From: Thiotrichales bacterium
GTDB taxonomy: Bacteria > Pseudomonadota > Gammaproteobacteria > SZUA-229
Assembly: GCA_020341835.1 (NCBI GenBank)
Contig: CP070838.1
Location: forward strand, 1,675,384-1,722,924
DNA: 47,541 bases
Direction of reading: 5' to 3'
In this document: one piece after another, positions 35,740 through 43,729 of the stretch
Layout: every line of letters starts with the position of its first letter
Numbering within the stretch: the first letter of the stretch is position 1
Position numbers and translations under genes: made by a program
The notes under the pieces: generated by a model
Told to the model about the DNA's origin: nothing
Database searches by the model: none
What the model saw: the letters and a program-made list of their open reading frames with translations, nothing else

Positions 35740-36969
35740 ATGGGCGCCTTCGAATACGTCGTTCTGGATGAAAAGGGCCGTGAGCGCAAGGGTGTAGCTG
35801 AGGGCGACACCGCGCGACAGGTGCGGCAGAATTTGCGGGAAAAAGGCCTGATTCCGCTGCAGATCAATGCCGCCAGCCAGAAAGACAGCAAGGGCTCGAG
35901 CAAGGCCGCGTTATCATCCCGATTTTTCCAGCGCGGCATCAGCACGACGGAACTGGCGCTGATCACCCGTCAGATGGCGACCCTGGTACAGGCCGCATTA
36001 CCACTCGATGAAGTTCTCACCGCGGTCGCCAATCAATCGGAAAAACAGCGCATTCGAAGCATGATCTTTGCGATCCGCGCCAAGGTCATGGAAGGCCACA
36101 CACTGGCGGCCGGGCTGGGCGAATTTCCCAGGGTATTCTCTGACCTGTATCGCGCCACCATCGATGCCGGCGAAAAATCCGGACATCTCGATACCGTCCT
36201 CGAACGTCTGGCTGACTACACTGAAAGCCAGCAGGAACTGCAGGGCAAGGTCAGGCAGGCGCTGATCTACCCCGCGTTCCTCAGTGTGTTCGCAATTGCG
36301 ATCGTGATCTTCCTGATGACCAATATCGTGCCCCAGGTCGTCTCCGTGTTTGAAGACATTGGCCAGGAACTGCCCGCGCTGACGCAAACACTGATCGGAA
36401 TCAGTGATTTTGTGATCGCCTGGGGCATATATATGCTGATCGCCGTGATCGTGCTCATCTTCGGGATCAGGGCACTGCTGAAGCAGCCCCGATACCTCGA
36501 ACGCTATCACCGCTGGCTGCTCAGGGTCCCGCTGATTCAAAAGCTGGTGCGCGGACTCAATACTGCCCTGTTTACCCGTACCTTCAGTATTCTTACCGGC
36601 AGTGGCGTCACGGTTCTCGAATCAATGCGGATCTCGGCCCAGGTTGTGGTCAATCTGCCGATGCGTCGTGCCATTCTGGAAGCAACCGAACGCGTGCGCG
36701 AGGGTTCCGGAATCAAGAAAGCGCTGGATCAGAGCAAGCTGTTCCCGCCGATGACCTTGCAGCTGATCGCCAGCGGTGAGAACAGTGGCAACCTTGAAGA
36801 AATGCTCGACCGCGCCGCGACCCAGCAGGAACGCGAGCAGGTCACGCTGATCGCCTATATTGTCGGCATCTTCGAGCCGGCAATCATTCTGACCATGGGC
36901 GTGCTGGTTCTGCTGATCGTGCTAGGCATCCTGCTGCCGATTTTTGACCTTAACCAGCTTGTAAAATAA
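35740..36969 (+). CDS. gspF: Type II secretion inner-membrane platform protein GspF
   Basis: GspF is the polytopic core of the inner-membrane platform, working with GspE. The 409-residue protein begins MGAFEYVVLDEKGRERKGV, which is typical for GspF, and has two T2SSF domains (STTELALITRQMATLVQAALPLDEVL and RTFSILTGSGVTVLESMRIS) with membrane helices at about 170-190, 220-245 and 380-400. ATG 35740 is preferred over an upstream start within the repeat. Its 3' end overlaps the converging rhombosortase gene by 48 bases. Confidence 0.96.
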   Translation: MGAFEYVVLDEKGRERKGVAEGDTARQVRQNLREKGLIPLQINAASQKDSKGSSKAALSSRFFQRGISTTELALITRQMATLVQAALPLDEVLTAVANQSEKQRIRSMIFAIRAKVMEGHTLAAGLGEFPRVFSDLYRATIDAGEKSGHLDTVLERLADYTESQQELQGKVRQALIYPAFLSVFAIAIVIFLMTNIVPQVVSVFEDIGQELPALTQTLIGISDFVIAWGIYMLIAVIVLIFGIRALLKQPRYLERYHRWLLRVPLIQKLVRGLNTALFTRTFSILTGSGVTVLESMRISAQVVVNLPMRRAILEATERVREGSGIKKALDQSKLFPPMTLQLIASGENSGNLEEMLDRAATQQEREQVTLIAYIVGIFEPAIILTMGVLVLLIVLGILLPIFDLNQLVK

Positions 36970-37554
36970 ATGCAGCGGGTAAGTCAGGAAGATGGCGGTC
37001 AGTCCGGCAATCGCACCGTACAGGTGCGCCTCGACCACCACCCGGCCACCCGTCATCTCTTCCGATCCCGGCATCGGGCCGTTCATGTATTCCCAGAACA
37101 GCTTGCCTGAGAGCAACGCCACCAGCACATAACCGCTGATCGGATAAAACCGGATTTCTCGTATTGCCCCGTAAACAAAAAGACCGTGCAGAACACCCGA
37201 CAGGCCCACGTACCAGACCAGTTCGGGGTGGAACCAGTAGAGTCCGAGCCCGATCACAATGGCACTGAACAACAGCACGAACAGCCAGTCGATGATGTTG
37301 CCATATAAACTGAAAAACACCGCAACGATGATAAGACCGGCCATATTAAGCGCCCAGTGCATCCAGTTCAGATGGACCAGATGACCGGTCAGCAGCAGCC
37401 AGTAGTGCCCCTGGTCGATCAATTCCCGGTCAAACTGCAGGGTATTGATCATGCCGGCCGATTGCAGACTGAAACACAGCACGAACAGGAACAGCCACAA
37501 TACGTGATTCCACTGTGCTGATATCCGGTTTTTGATAGGCACTTCTATGCGCAT
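36922..37554 (-). CDS. rrtA: Rhombosortase (rhomboid family GlyGly-CTERM serine protease)
   Basis: A 210-residue integral membrane protein of the rhomboid family in its short rhombosortase form. The features are GHLVHLNWMHWALNMAGL (about 57-74, conserved His/Asn region), the serine motif GLSGVLHGLF (Ser about 119) and the catalytic His in VVVEAHLYGAIAG (about H177). About six membrane helices are visible. Rhombosortases cleave the C-terminal GlyGly-CTERM anchor of proteins that leave by type II secretion. The gene is antiparallel to the gsp genes, between gspF and gspG, and overlaps the gspF end by 48 bases. No GlyGly-CTERM substrate is encoded in the window. Confidence 0.88.
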   Translation of the reverse strand: MRIEVPIKNRISAQWNHVLWLFLFVLCFSLQSAGMINTLQFDRELIDQGHYWLLLTGHLVHLNWMHWALNMAGLIIVAVFFSLYGNIIDWLFVLLFSAIVIGLGLYWFHPELVWYVGLSGVLHGLFVYGAIREIRFYPISGYVLVALLSGKLFWEYMNGPMPGSEEMTGGRVVVEAHLYGAIAGLTAIFLTYPLHLFYKLVKVKNRQQDA

Positions 37555-37647
37555 TTGTTATTATTCCGTTCAGGTTTTATTTCGTATCCGTGTGACTGCA
37601 ACTCTACCCGGTTGCCTGCAGTTACGCAAAGCAGTGGAGCTGTATCG

Positions 37648-38085
37648 GTGAACAATATCTTCCGGCCTCAACAGGGCTTCACCCTGATCGAAATCATGGT
37701 GGTTGTCGTCATTCTGGCCATCCTTGCCAGCGTTATCGCCCCCAGGATCATGGACAATCCTGACAAGGCGCGTGTCTCCAAGGCCAAACACGACATTAAT
37801 GCGCTGGAGAGCGCGCTCGACATTTACCGCCTCGATAATTTCGTCTACCCGACGACCGACCAGGGACTGGAAGCGCTGGTGACCCAGCCAACGACACCAC
37901 CGGAACCACCCAACTGGAAACAGGGCGGTTATATCAAGCGCCTGAAAAAGGACCCCTGGGGTAACGATTATCTCTACCTGAACCCGGGTCAGTATGGCGA
38001 AATCGACATCTACTCGCTGGGCGCAGACGGTGCCCCCGGTGGTGACGGCATCAATGCCGATATCGGTTCCTGGGATACCGACTAG
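37648..38085 (+). CDS. gspG: Major type II pseudopilin GspG
   Basis: GspG is the main subunit of the pseudopilus. The 145-residue prepilin has a short leader ending QQG|FTLIEIMVVVVILAILASVIAP (Glu at mature position 5) and the conserved C-terminal calcium-site region KQGGYIKRLKKDPWGNDYLYLNPG ... DIYSLGADGAPGGDG. The GTG start at 37648 has a GGAG ribosome-binding site (37637-37640). It is divergent from rrtA, so the gspG-N half needs a promoter of its own or read-through across rrtA; none was assigned with confidence. Confidence 0.96.
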   Translation: MNNIFRPQQGFTLIEIMVVVVILAILASVIAPRIMDNPDKARVSKAKHDINALESALDIYRLDNFVYPTTDQGLEALVTQPTTPPEPPNWKQGGYIKRLKKDPWGNDYLYLNPGQYGEIDIYSLGADGAPGGDGINADIGSWDTD

Positions 38086-38126
38086 AACCGGTTCGACCTT
38101 GCGGGGCGGTCGAATCCCGATGCGCA

Positions 38127-38300
38127 CTAGCCCACATTTCTCACCAGGCGGCGTCGACTGTGGATAAGGTATTGGCCCTATGGGATAAAATCCGGATGAC
38201 AAGAAATGCGGTGTGTAATTCAAGCCTGCCTGTCACGGTTCAGGCTGGTCTTCGTGTCCGTAAGCTTGCTCCCGTGATCCTGGTGAGAAATGCGAGCTAA
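38127..38300. repeat. Inverted repeat spanning the gspG-gspH gap and the gspH start
   Basis: CATTTCTCACCAGG (38135-38148) is the perfect reverse complement of CCTGGTGAGAAATG (38279-38292), whose last three bases are the gspH start codon. The similarity continues outward imperfectly to about 21 bases, so the right arm covers the ribosome-binding site (GGTGAG) and the first codons of gspH. Between the arms lie 130 bases with no gene and a small AGCCTG/CAGGCT stem (38223-38246). It may be a mobile element end or an RNA structure hiding the gspH start. Confidence 0.6.
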
Positions 38301-38823
38301 ACATGACCGTGGATTCAGCCTGCTCGAGCTGCTGGTTGTCATCGTTATCATATCGATACTGTTTACCTTCACCACGCTGGCCATTCGCGGAACCTCCCCC
38401 GAAGAACTGATTCAAACCGAAGCACAAAGGCTCGACCGGCTGCTGCAACTTGCACTCGAAGAAGCCATTCTCAAGGGCCAGGAATACGGTCTCGAATTTT
38501 CACCGGACAGTTACCGTTTCCTGCTCTATGTTGAAGGCGCGTGGCTGCCGCTGGAGGAAGACAAATTATTGCGCAAGCGACTACTGCCCGAAAACATGGA
38601 GTTCGAGCTTGAAATCGAGCAGATCGACGTGCTCATCGAAGAGGCATCGGACGAAGCCGGTGAGGATGAGGAAGACACCCCCCGACCGCAGGTATTCCTG
38701 CTCTCCAGCGGCGAAATCACACCCGAGTTCAGTGTCCGCCTGGTCATGCCCGGTATCGAAACCAGTTACACGGTCTCGGCCACCGTCGACGGCGAACACG
38801 AGGCGGCAATCAGTGACCTGTAA
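38290..38823 (+). CDS. gspH: Minor type II pseudopilin GspH
   Basis: GspH is a minor pseudopilin near the pseudopilus tip. The 177-residue precursor has leader MRAKHDRG|FSLLELLVVIVIISILFTFTTLA (Glu at +5). A GspH-type region follows (TEAQRLDRLLQLALEEAILKGQEYGLEF), with an acidic insertion (EEASDEAGEDEEDTP) near residue 120. The ATG at 38290 and its ribosome-binding site are part of the right arm of an inverted repeat. The gap of 204 bases to gspG is unusual in an otherwise overlapping operon. It overlaps gspI by 11 bases. Confidence 0.93.
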   Translation: MRAKHDRGFSLLELLVVIVIISILFTFTTLAIRGTSPEELIQTEAQRLDRLLQLALEEAILKGQEYGLEFSPDSYRFLLYVEGAWLPLEEDKLLRKRLLPENMEFELEIEQIDVLIEEASDEAGEDEEDTPRPQVFLLSSGEITPEFSVRLVMPGIETSYTVSATVDGEHEAAISDL

Positions 38824-39214
38824 TCCCGCAACAAACAGCAAGGGGTTCACCCTGCTGGAAGTCCTGATCGCGCTGACCATTATTTCGCTGGCGCTGGGCG
38901 CCCTGATCAGCACCTCGGGCAGCCAGGCCAGCAGCGCGGCCTATCTGAAGCAGAAAACCATCGCACACTGGGTGGCGATGAACGAGATTAACCAGTTGCA
39001 GCTTGAAAAGGCCTTTCCCGGCAAAGGCGACACCAAAGGCTCGACCCAGATGGCGGGTATCGAGTGGTACTGGACGCGCACCGTGAAAGAGACAGAAGAT
39101 GAAAATTCGCGCCAGGTCGAAATCAGGATCTTTCTGGATGAGGCGCGCGAATCCAGCCTGACCGGCCTGATCGGCTATTTATCCCGGTCTGCAACGACCC
39201 TGCCGCAGCCATGA
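38813..39214 (+). CDS. gspI: Minor type II pseudopilin GspI
   Basis: GspI starts the assembly of the pseudopilus tip with GspJ and GspK. The 133-residue precursor has leader ending NSKG|FTLLEVLIALTIISLALGALI (Glu at +5) and the family region KTIAHWVAMNEINQLQL. The start is GTG at 38813, inside the end of gspH; the frame remains open upstream to 38450 but that part is antipart of gspH. Its stop overlaps the gspJ ATG (ATGA). Confidence 0.93.
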   Translation: MTCNPATNSKGFTLLEVLIALTIISLALGALISTSGSQASSAAYLKQKTIAHWVAMNEINQLQLEKAFPGKGDTKGSTQMAGIEWYWTRTVKETEDENSRQVEIRIFLDEARESSLTGLIGYLSRSATTLPQP

Positions 39215-39834
39215 CAGCGCGCAGCAAAACCTGTATTGCAGGTTTCACCTTACTCGAATTACTGGTCGCTGTTGCGGTCTTCGCGATCCTTTCCGCGATG
39301 GCCTATGGCGGCCTGCGCAACGTCATCGACAACAGTCAGCAAACCGAAGCATCGATGAAGCGCTTACAGCAGGTTCAGCTGGCAATGCTGAAGATCTCGC
39401 GTGATTTCAACCAGCTGTCACTGCGCAGTATTCGGGATGAATACGGTAACCGCAACACCTACCTGATGACGGGTGAAGGCGGCGATATCTTTGTCGAGTT
39501 TACGCGCGGCGGGCGACGCAACCCCGCCGAAATGCTGCGCAGTCATCTACAGCGTGTCGCCTACAAGCTGGAAGAGAATAAACTGTCACGCCTGCACTGG
39601 CCGCAACTCGACCGTACGCAGGAAATGCAGCCCTATGAAAATGTGCTGCTGGAAGAGGTGGAAAACGCCAGCGTGCGCTTCCTTGATAACAACAACGAAT
39701 GGCATAACGAATGGCCGCCACTGGATGCCGCCGGTCTCACGGGCGGCGAGACAGGCGCGCTGTCAGCCATCGAGTTCACCCTGGAACTGCAGGACTGGGG
39801 TGAACTTGTGCGTTTGTTCGCGGTGAACAGCTGA
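39211..39834 (+). CDS. gspJ: Minor type II pseudopilin GspJ
   Basis: A 207-residue precursor with leader ending CIAG|FTLLELLVAVAVFAILSAMAYGGL (Glu at +5). The GspJ features RLQQVQLAMLKISRDFNQLSLRSIRDEYG and FTRGGRRNPAEMLRSHLQRVAYKLEENKL are present. It forms the trimeric pseudopilus tip with GspI and GspK. It overlaps gspI by 4 bases and gspK by 1 base, which suggests coupled translation. Confidence 0.95.
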   Translation: MTARSKTCIAGFTLLELLVAVAVFAILSAMAYGGLRNVIDNSQQTEASMKRLQQVQLAMLKISRDFNQLSLRSIRDEYGNRNTYLMTGEGGDIFVEFTRGGRRNPAEMLRSHLQRVAYKLEENKLSRLHWPQLDRTQEMQPYENVLLEEVENASVRFLDNNNEWHNEWPPLDAAGLTGGETGALSAIEFTLELQDWGELVRLFAVNS

Positions 39835-40766
39835 TGGTTGCCTTATATCAGCAGCGCGGCGTCGCCATCATTACCGCATTATTGATCGTCGCTATCGCGA
39901 CAACTGTGAGCGTCACGATCAGTACCCGGCTGCAACTCGACGTACGCCGCACCGGCAACATGATAGCCGGTGACCAGGCCTACCTGTATACACTGGCGGC
40001 TGAAAGCTGGAGTCAGCGCATCCTCAAGGAAGACCGCGAGGAGAGTGAAATTGACCACCTCGAAGAAAACTGGGCCATCGAACTGCCGCCGCTGCCGGTC
40101 GAAGGCGGTTACATACAGGGCAAGCTCACCGACCTGCAGTCATGTTTCAACCTGAACTCACTGCTCGACAGCAATGCTGACAATGCCCTGGCCCGCAACA
40201 GACTGGAGCGCTTGCTCACCAATCTCAAGATTGACACCAGCAATGCGCAGGCCATCATCGACTGGCTGGATGAAGACCTGCAAACCACGATTCCCGATGG
40301 CGCTGAAGACGTGCATTATTTGAACCTGGAACGCCCCTACCGCACTGCCAATACGGCGATGCTGAGCATCAGCGAACTCAGGTTGATCAGGGGATTCGAA
40401 GATACCGAGGTTTACGACACGCTGCTGCCGCACGTCTGTGCGTTTGGCGTCAGCACCCCGATCAACGTCAACACGGCTTCAACAGAAGTGCTAAGATCTC
40501 TTGCTGACGGTCTCAGTGAAAGTGATGCTGAAAAAATCATCGAACAGCGCAGCGAAACAGCGTTTAACAGCATCAATGAATTCACCGCTTTTGGCGATTT
40601 GAAGAATAAAATAACCAGCACCGAAGGCTTGTCTGTAGACACCGAATATTTCATGCTAACGACAAAATCGACAATCGGTCCGGTGGCCGTAACCACACAC
40701 AGCATTATCCAGCGCACGAATGATGGCAATACAACCGTCATCGCGCGTTCACAGGGCGTTTACTGA
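39834..40766 (+). CDS. gspK: Minor type II pseudopilin GspK
   Basis: GspK caps the pseudopilus tip. The 310-residue precursor has leader QQRG|VAIITALLIVAIATTVSVTIS and, as usual for GspK, lacks the Glu at +5 (Thr here). A large globular part follows with CFNLNSLLDSN and a helix-hairpin-like region INVNTASTEVLRSLADGLSESDAEKIIEQR. Start and stop overlap the neighbours by one base (TGATG). Confidence 0.95.
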   Translation: MVALYQQRGVAIITALLIVAIATTVSVTISTRLQLDVRRTGNMIAGDQAYLYTLAAESWSQRILKEDREESEIDHLEENWAIELPPLPVEGGYIQGKLTDLQSCFNLNSLLDSNADNALARNRLERLLTNLKIDTSNAQAIIDWLDEDLQTTIPDGAEDVHYLNLERPYRTANTAMLSISELRLIRGFEDTEVYDTLLPHVCAFGVSTPINVNTASTEVLRSLADGLSESDAEKIIEQRSETAFNSINEFTAFGDLKNKITSTEGLSVDTEYFMLTTKSTIGPVAVTTHSIIQRTNDGNTTVIARSQGVY

Positions 40767-41998
40767 TGGCCACAACGCTGTTGATACATTATGACCCTGC
40801 TACGCCCGATCAGGCGACCTGGTCCCACGCCAGCAACGAGGGCGAACTGACCAGCCGAATCACTTCAGGATCACTGCAGGATGCGGCGGTTGTTGCCCAG
40901 CATCACAAGACCGTCGTCCTGCTCGACAGCTCCAATGTGCACCTAAATCATGTGCAGCTGCCAACCAGCAATCGTCAGAAGATGCTGCGCGCCGTCCCCT
41001 ATGCGCTGGAAGAACAGCTGGCTGAAGATATTGAAGATTTTCATTTCGTGATCGGCAAAACCGACCCCGGCTATGGCACACCGGTGGCCGGAATACGCAA
41101 GGATACGATTGAAAACCTTTTAAGCGTTTTCCAGCAGGCTGACATCAGCATCGACGCCGTGATACCGGATGCGATCTGCACCCCTGCAGCACCCGGCCAG
41201 TGGTCTGTTCTGATTTATGGCGACAAGGCACTGCTCCAGTATGGTGACCTCATCGGTACAGTTATCGATACGAACAATCTGTCGTTACTGCTTCAGGCCC
41301 GTCTGAGCAAGGCCGAAAGCAAGCCCGAAAAGATTGCCTGCTTTTATCTCGACGGTGAAGATCCGGAATCCCTGTTGACAGATATCGATGCCGAGATCGA
41401 AGTAATCAAACTTGCCTATAACACGCATCCACTGGTTGTGTTCTGCGGTGAATACAACAAGGCGCGATCATTGAATCTGTTGCAGGGAGCGTACAAACCC
41501 AGGCGCAAGAGTAGCGGACAGTGGTATCGCTGGCGACTGGCCGGCTCGATGGCCGCTGTCTGGCTGATTCTCTATCTCGGCATCAACCTGTTCGAGTTGA
41601 ACAAGCTAAAAAGCAGAAACAATGAAATCGGTTATCAGATCGAAAGTATCTACAAAAAATCATTTCCCGGCAGCAAACGCATCGTCAACCCGAGAGTTCA
41701 GATGGAACAGAAACTCAAGGAACTCAGAGGCGGCGGCGGCTCACAGGGCAGCCAGTTCCTTGCGCTGCTGAGCCGGTCGGTTCCGGTCATTTCCAGCCAG
41801 AAAGACATCAAGGTGCAATCCATCGACTTTCGCAACAACCGTATGGATATCGGCCTGACCGGAACCAACCTTCAGTCTGTCGAGACGCTAAACAGGCAGT
41901 TGAGTAAAGACACAAAACTCAAAGCTGAAATCACATCGGCCACCTCCGAGAAAAACAGTGCGAAAGGCAGCATCCGACTCGAGATGCCACGATCATGA
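40766..41998 (+). CDS. gspL: Type II secretion inner-membrane protein GspL
   Basis: GspL recruits GspE to the membrane and binds GspM. The 410-residue protein has an N-terminal actin-like cytoplasmic part with RKMLRAVPYALEEQLAEDIEDFHFVIG (written here in parts of the family motif), one membrane helix at about 256-276 (LAGSMAAVWLILYLGINLFEL) and a periplasmic ferredoxin-like domain. It overlaps gspK by one base and gspM by four. Confidence 0.94.
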   Translation: MATTLLIHYDPATPDQATWSHASNEGELTSRITSGSLQDAAVVAQHHKTVVLLDSSNVHLNHVQLPTSNRQKMLRAVPYALEEQLAEDIEDFHFVIGKTDPGYGTPVAGIRKDTIENLLSVFQQADISIDAVIPDAICTPAAPGQWSVLIYGDKALLQYGDLIGTVIDTNNLSLLLQARLSKAESKPEKIACFYLDGEDPESLLTDIDAEIEVIKLAYNTHPLVVFCGEYNKARSLNLLQGAYKPRRKSSGQWYRWRLAGSMAAVWLILYLGINLFELNKLKSRNNEIGYQIESIYKKSFPGSKRIVNPRVQMEQKLKELRGGGGSQGSQFLALLSRSVPVISSQKDIKVQSIDFRNNRMDIGLTGTNLQSVETLNRQLSKDTKLKAEITSATSEKNSAKGSIRLEMPRS

Positions 41999-42498
41999 AA
42001 CAGCTTGAGGATATACAGAACTGGTACCATGGCCTGCAGCAACGTGAGCGGCAGCTGGTCCTGGCCGCCTCCGTGGTCGTTATTGTTACCATCTTTTACC
42101 TGGTCGTGTGGGAGCCGATTATTAATGGGGTCAGCGATCAGACCCAGAAGTACCAGTCACAGATGGATATCCTCGAATGGATGCAAGGGGCCGCAACCGA
42201 GGTCAGGTCCCTGAAGGCAACCGGCGCGTCAAAGCGCAGATCAAACAGTAACCAGCCGGTATCACTGCTGGTCGAACAAAGTGCCTCGACTGCCGGACTG
42301 AAACCCTATGTAACAAAGCTCGAGTCGACATCCGACAAAGGTGCACGCGTCACCATCGACGCCGCGTCATTTGACCAGATACTGTTATGGCTGAACACAT
42401 TACAGACCCGTTATGGCATTAGTGTCTCGTCGGCCAATCTTGACCGCGATGACAAACCAGGCGCAGTCAATGCGCGCATTACCCTGGGCAGAGACTGA
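41995..42498 (+). CDS. gspM: Type II secretion inner-membrane protein GspM
   Basis: A 167-residue bitopic protein with a short N-terminal amphipathic part (WYHGLQQRERQLVLAA), one membrane helix (about 20-40, VVVIVTIFYLVVWEPI) and a periplasmic domain. GspM partners GspL in the platform. Position and size identify it, and sequence conservation in the family is low. It overlaps gspL (ATGA) and gspN (one base). Confidence 0.92.
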   Translation: MKQLEDIQNWYHGLQQRERQLVLAASVVVIVTIFYLVVWEPIINGVSDQTQKYQSQMDILEWMQGAATEVRSLKATGASKRRSNSNQPVSLLVEQSASTAGLKPYVTKLESTSDKGARVTIDAASFDQILLWLNTLQTRYGISVSSANLDRDDKPGAVNARITLGRD

Positions 42499-43265
42499 TG
42501 CGCACGCGTTATTACCTGATCATCGGGATTATTGCCTATCTTGCATTCCTGGTAACAACGATACCGGCAGCACCCGTTATAGGCATGCTCGATCAGAAAC
42601 TGCCGGTGACAATCAACAATGTATCAGGCACCCTGTGGAACGGTCGTGCGGGAAAAATCAACGCCAGGCAAAATATCACCCTGACCGATGTTGAATGGTC
42701 GTTTCTACCCTGGCGTTTACTGCTCGCAAGCGCAGCCATCGATGTCGATGCCCGCTTCAATGACAACCCGTTAAGCACCCGCCTGTCAACGGGTATCAGT
42801 GGCAATCTTGCGATTGATGATCTTGCCATGAATCTGGACGCTTCTGATATCAGCCCGCTGATCGCGCTGCCAATCGGTGAACTGTCCGGTCAACTGCAGT
42901 TGAATATCAACAGCGCCCGCCTGAAGCAGAGCGAGGTTCCGCGGGTTGACGGCTCCATCAACTGGCAAAAGGCCGCCGTCACCATCGCAGAAACCGCTGA
43001 CCTGGGTAATATATCAATCCAGGTTCAGGAGGACGATCAGTCACCACTGACGGCCAACATAAGCAACACGGGCGGGCACCTGAGCCTGAAAGGCGTTTTA
43101 ACAACGACTGAACAAGGGGATTATTCGCTGCGCGTCACCATGAAACCCAATGCCAACGCCAGCGACAACCTGACCAGCAGTCTTGGGATGTTTTCCAAAA
43201 AACAACGCAATGGCGAATTCCTGATGAATAACAAGGGCAACCTCAAACAACTGGGATTAATGTGA
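42498..43265 (+). CDS. gspN: Type II secretion protein GspN
   Basis: A 255-residue protein with an N-terminal membrane helix (YYLIIGIIAYLAFLVTTIPAAPV) and the GspN features ITINNVSGTLWNGRAG (here VTINNVSGTLWNGRAG) and WSFLPWRLLLASAAIDVDARF. GspN is present in only some type II systems and its function is poorly defined. It closes the gsp cluster. The prepilin peptidase (gspO) and GspA/B are not in the window; the peptidase may be the shared PilD. Confidence 0.92.
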   Translation: MRTRYYLIIGIIAYLAFLVTTIPAAPVIGMLDQKLPVTINNVSGTLWNGRAGKINARQNITLTDVEWSFLPWRLLLASAAIDVDARFNDNPLSTRLSTGISGNLAIDDLAMNLDASDISPLIALPIGELSGQLQLNINSARLKQSEVPRVDGSINWQKAAVTIAETADLGNISIQVQEDDQSPLTANISNTGGHLSLKGVLTTTEQGDYSLRVTMKPNANASDNLTSSLGMFSKKQRNGEFLMNNKGNLKQLGLM

Positions 43266-43651
43266 TGGATAAACGCGTCGAAATCGAAATCACACCGGAA
43301 AATAAATGCACATTCTGCACAGGCTCGATCTGCTGCACCTATGTCACCCACCACATCGATGCACCGAGGTCCAAAGAGGATTTCCAGCATTTGCTCTGGC
43401 AGGTCTCACATGACCACGTCAAGGTTTACAAGGATGAAGACGGCTGGACCCTGCTGATCGAAGGCAAGTGCCAGCACCTGATGGTCAACGGCGATTGCGG
43501 CATCTACGATACCCGCCCGTCCATCTGTCGCGAACACTCCAACGACTATTGTGAGTACGATGCACCATCGGAAGACGGTTTCGACATGTACTTCCAGAAC
43601 TACGAAGACCTTCTGGCCTATTGCAAAAAACGCTTCAAGCGATGGAAATAA
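43265..43651 (+). CDS. YkgJ/UPF0153-type cysteine-cluster protein
   Basis: A 128-residue protein rich in Cys with the spacing of the YkgJ/UPF0153 family: CTFCTGSICCTY near the N-terminus, CQHLMVNGDCGIYDTRPSICREH in the middle, then YCEY and YCKKRF. The Cys set is expected to bind zinc or an iron-sulfur cluster. The biochemical role is unknown. ATG 43265 is chosen; a GTG one codon earlier (43262) is also possible and would overlap the gspN stop. It may be transcribed as the last gene of the gsp operon, although a link to secretion is not established. Confidence 0.85.
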   Translation: MDKRVEIEITPENKCTFCTGSICCTYVTHHIDAPRSKEDFQHLLWQVSHDHVKVYKDEDGWTLLIEGKCQHLMVNGDCGIYDTRPSICREHSNDYCEYDAPSEDGFDMYFQNYEDLLAYCKKRFKRWK

Positions 43652-43653
43652 AT

Positions 43654-43727
43654 CAGTGAATAGTTAACAGTGAATAGTGAACGGAGAATGGAAAAACTGT
43701 TCACTTTTCACTGTTAACTATTCACCG
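43654..43727. terminator. Long palindrome between convergent genes, probable bidirectional terminator
   Basis: GTGAATAGTTAACAGTGAA (43656-43674) is perfectly complementary to 43707-43725, and after one mismatch the pairing continues to 43684/43697, giving a stem of about 29 pairs with a 12-base loop. It lies exactly between the stops of the converging YkgJ-type and yrfG-like genes. The word style resembles the gspE/gspF repeat, so it may belong to a mobile palindrome family. Confidence 0.6.
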
Positions 43728-43729
43728 TT

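Noticed and set aside
37570..38223. 217-codon open frame antisense to gspG
   Set aside because: It overlaps the prepilin gene with its clear signal and conserved C-terminus, so it is a shadow.
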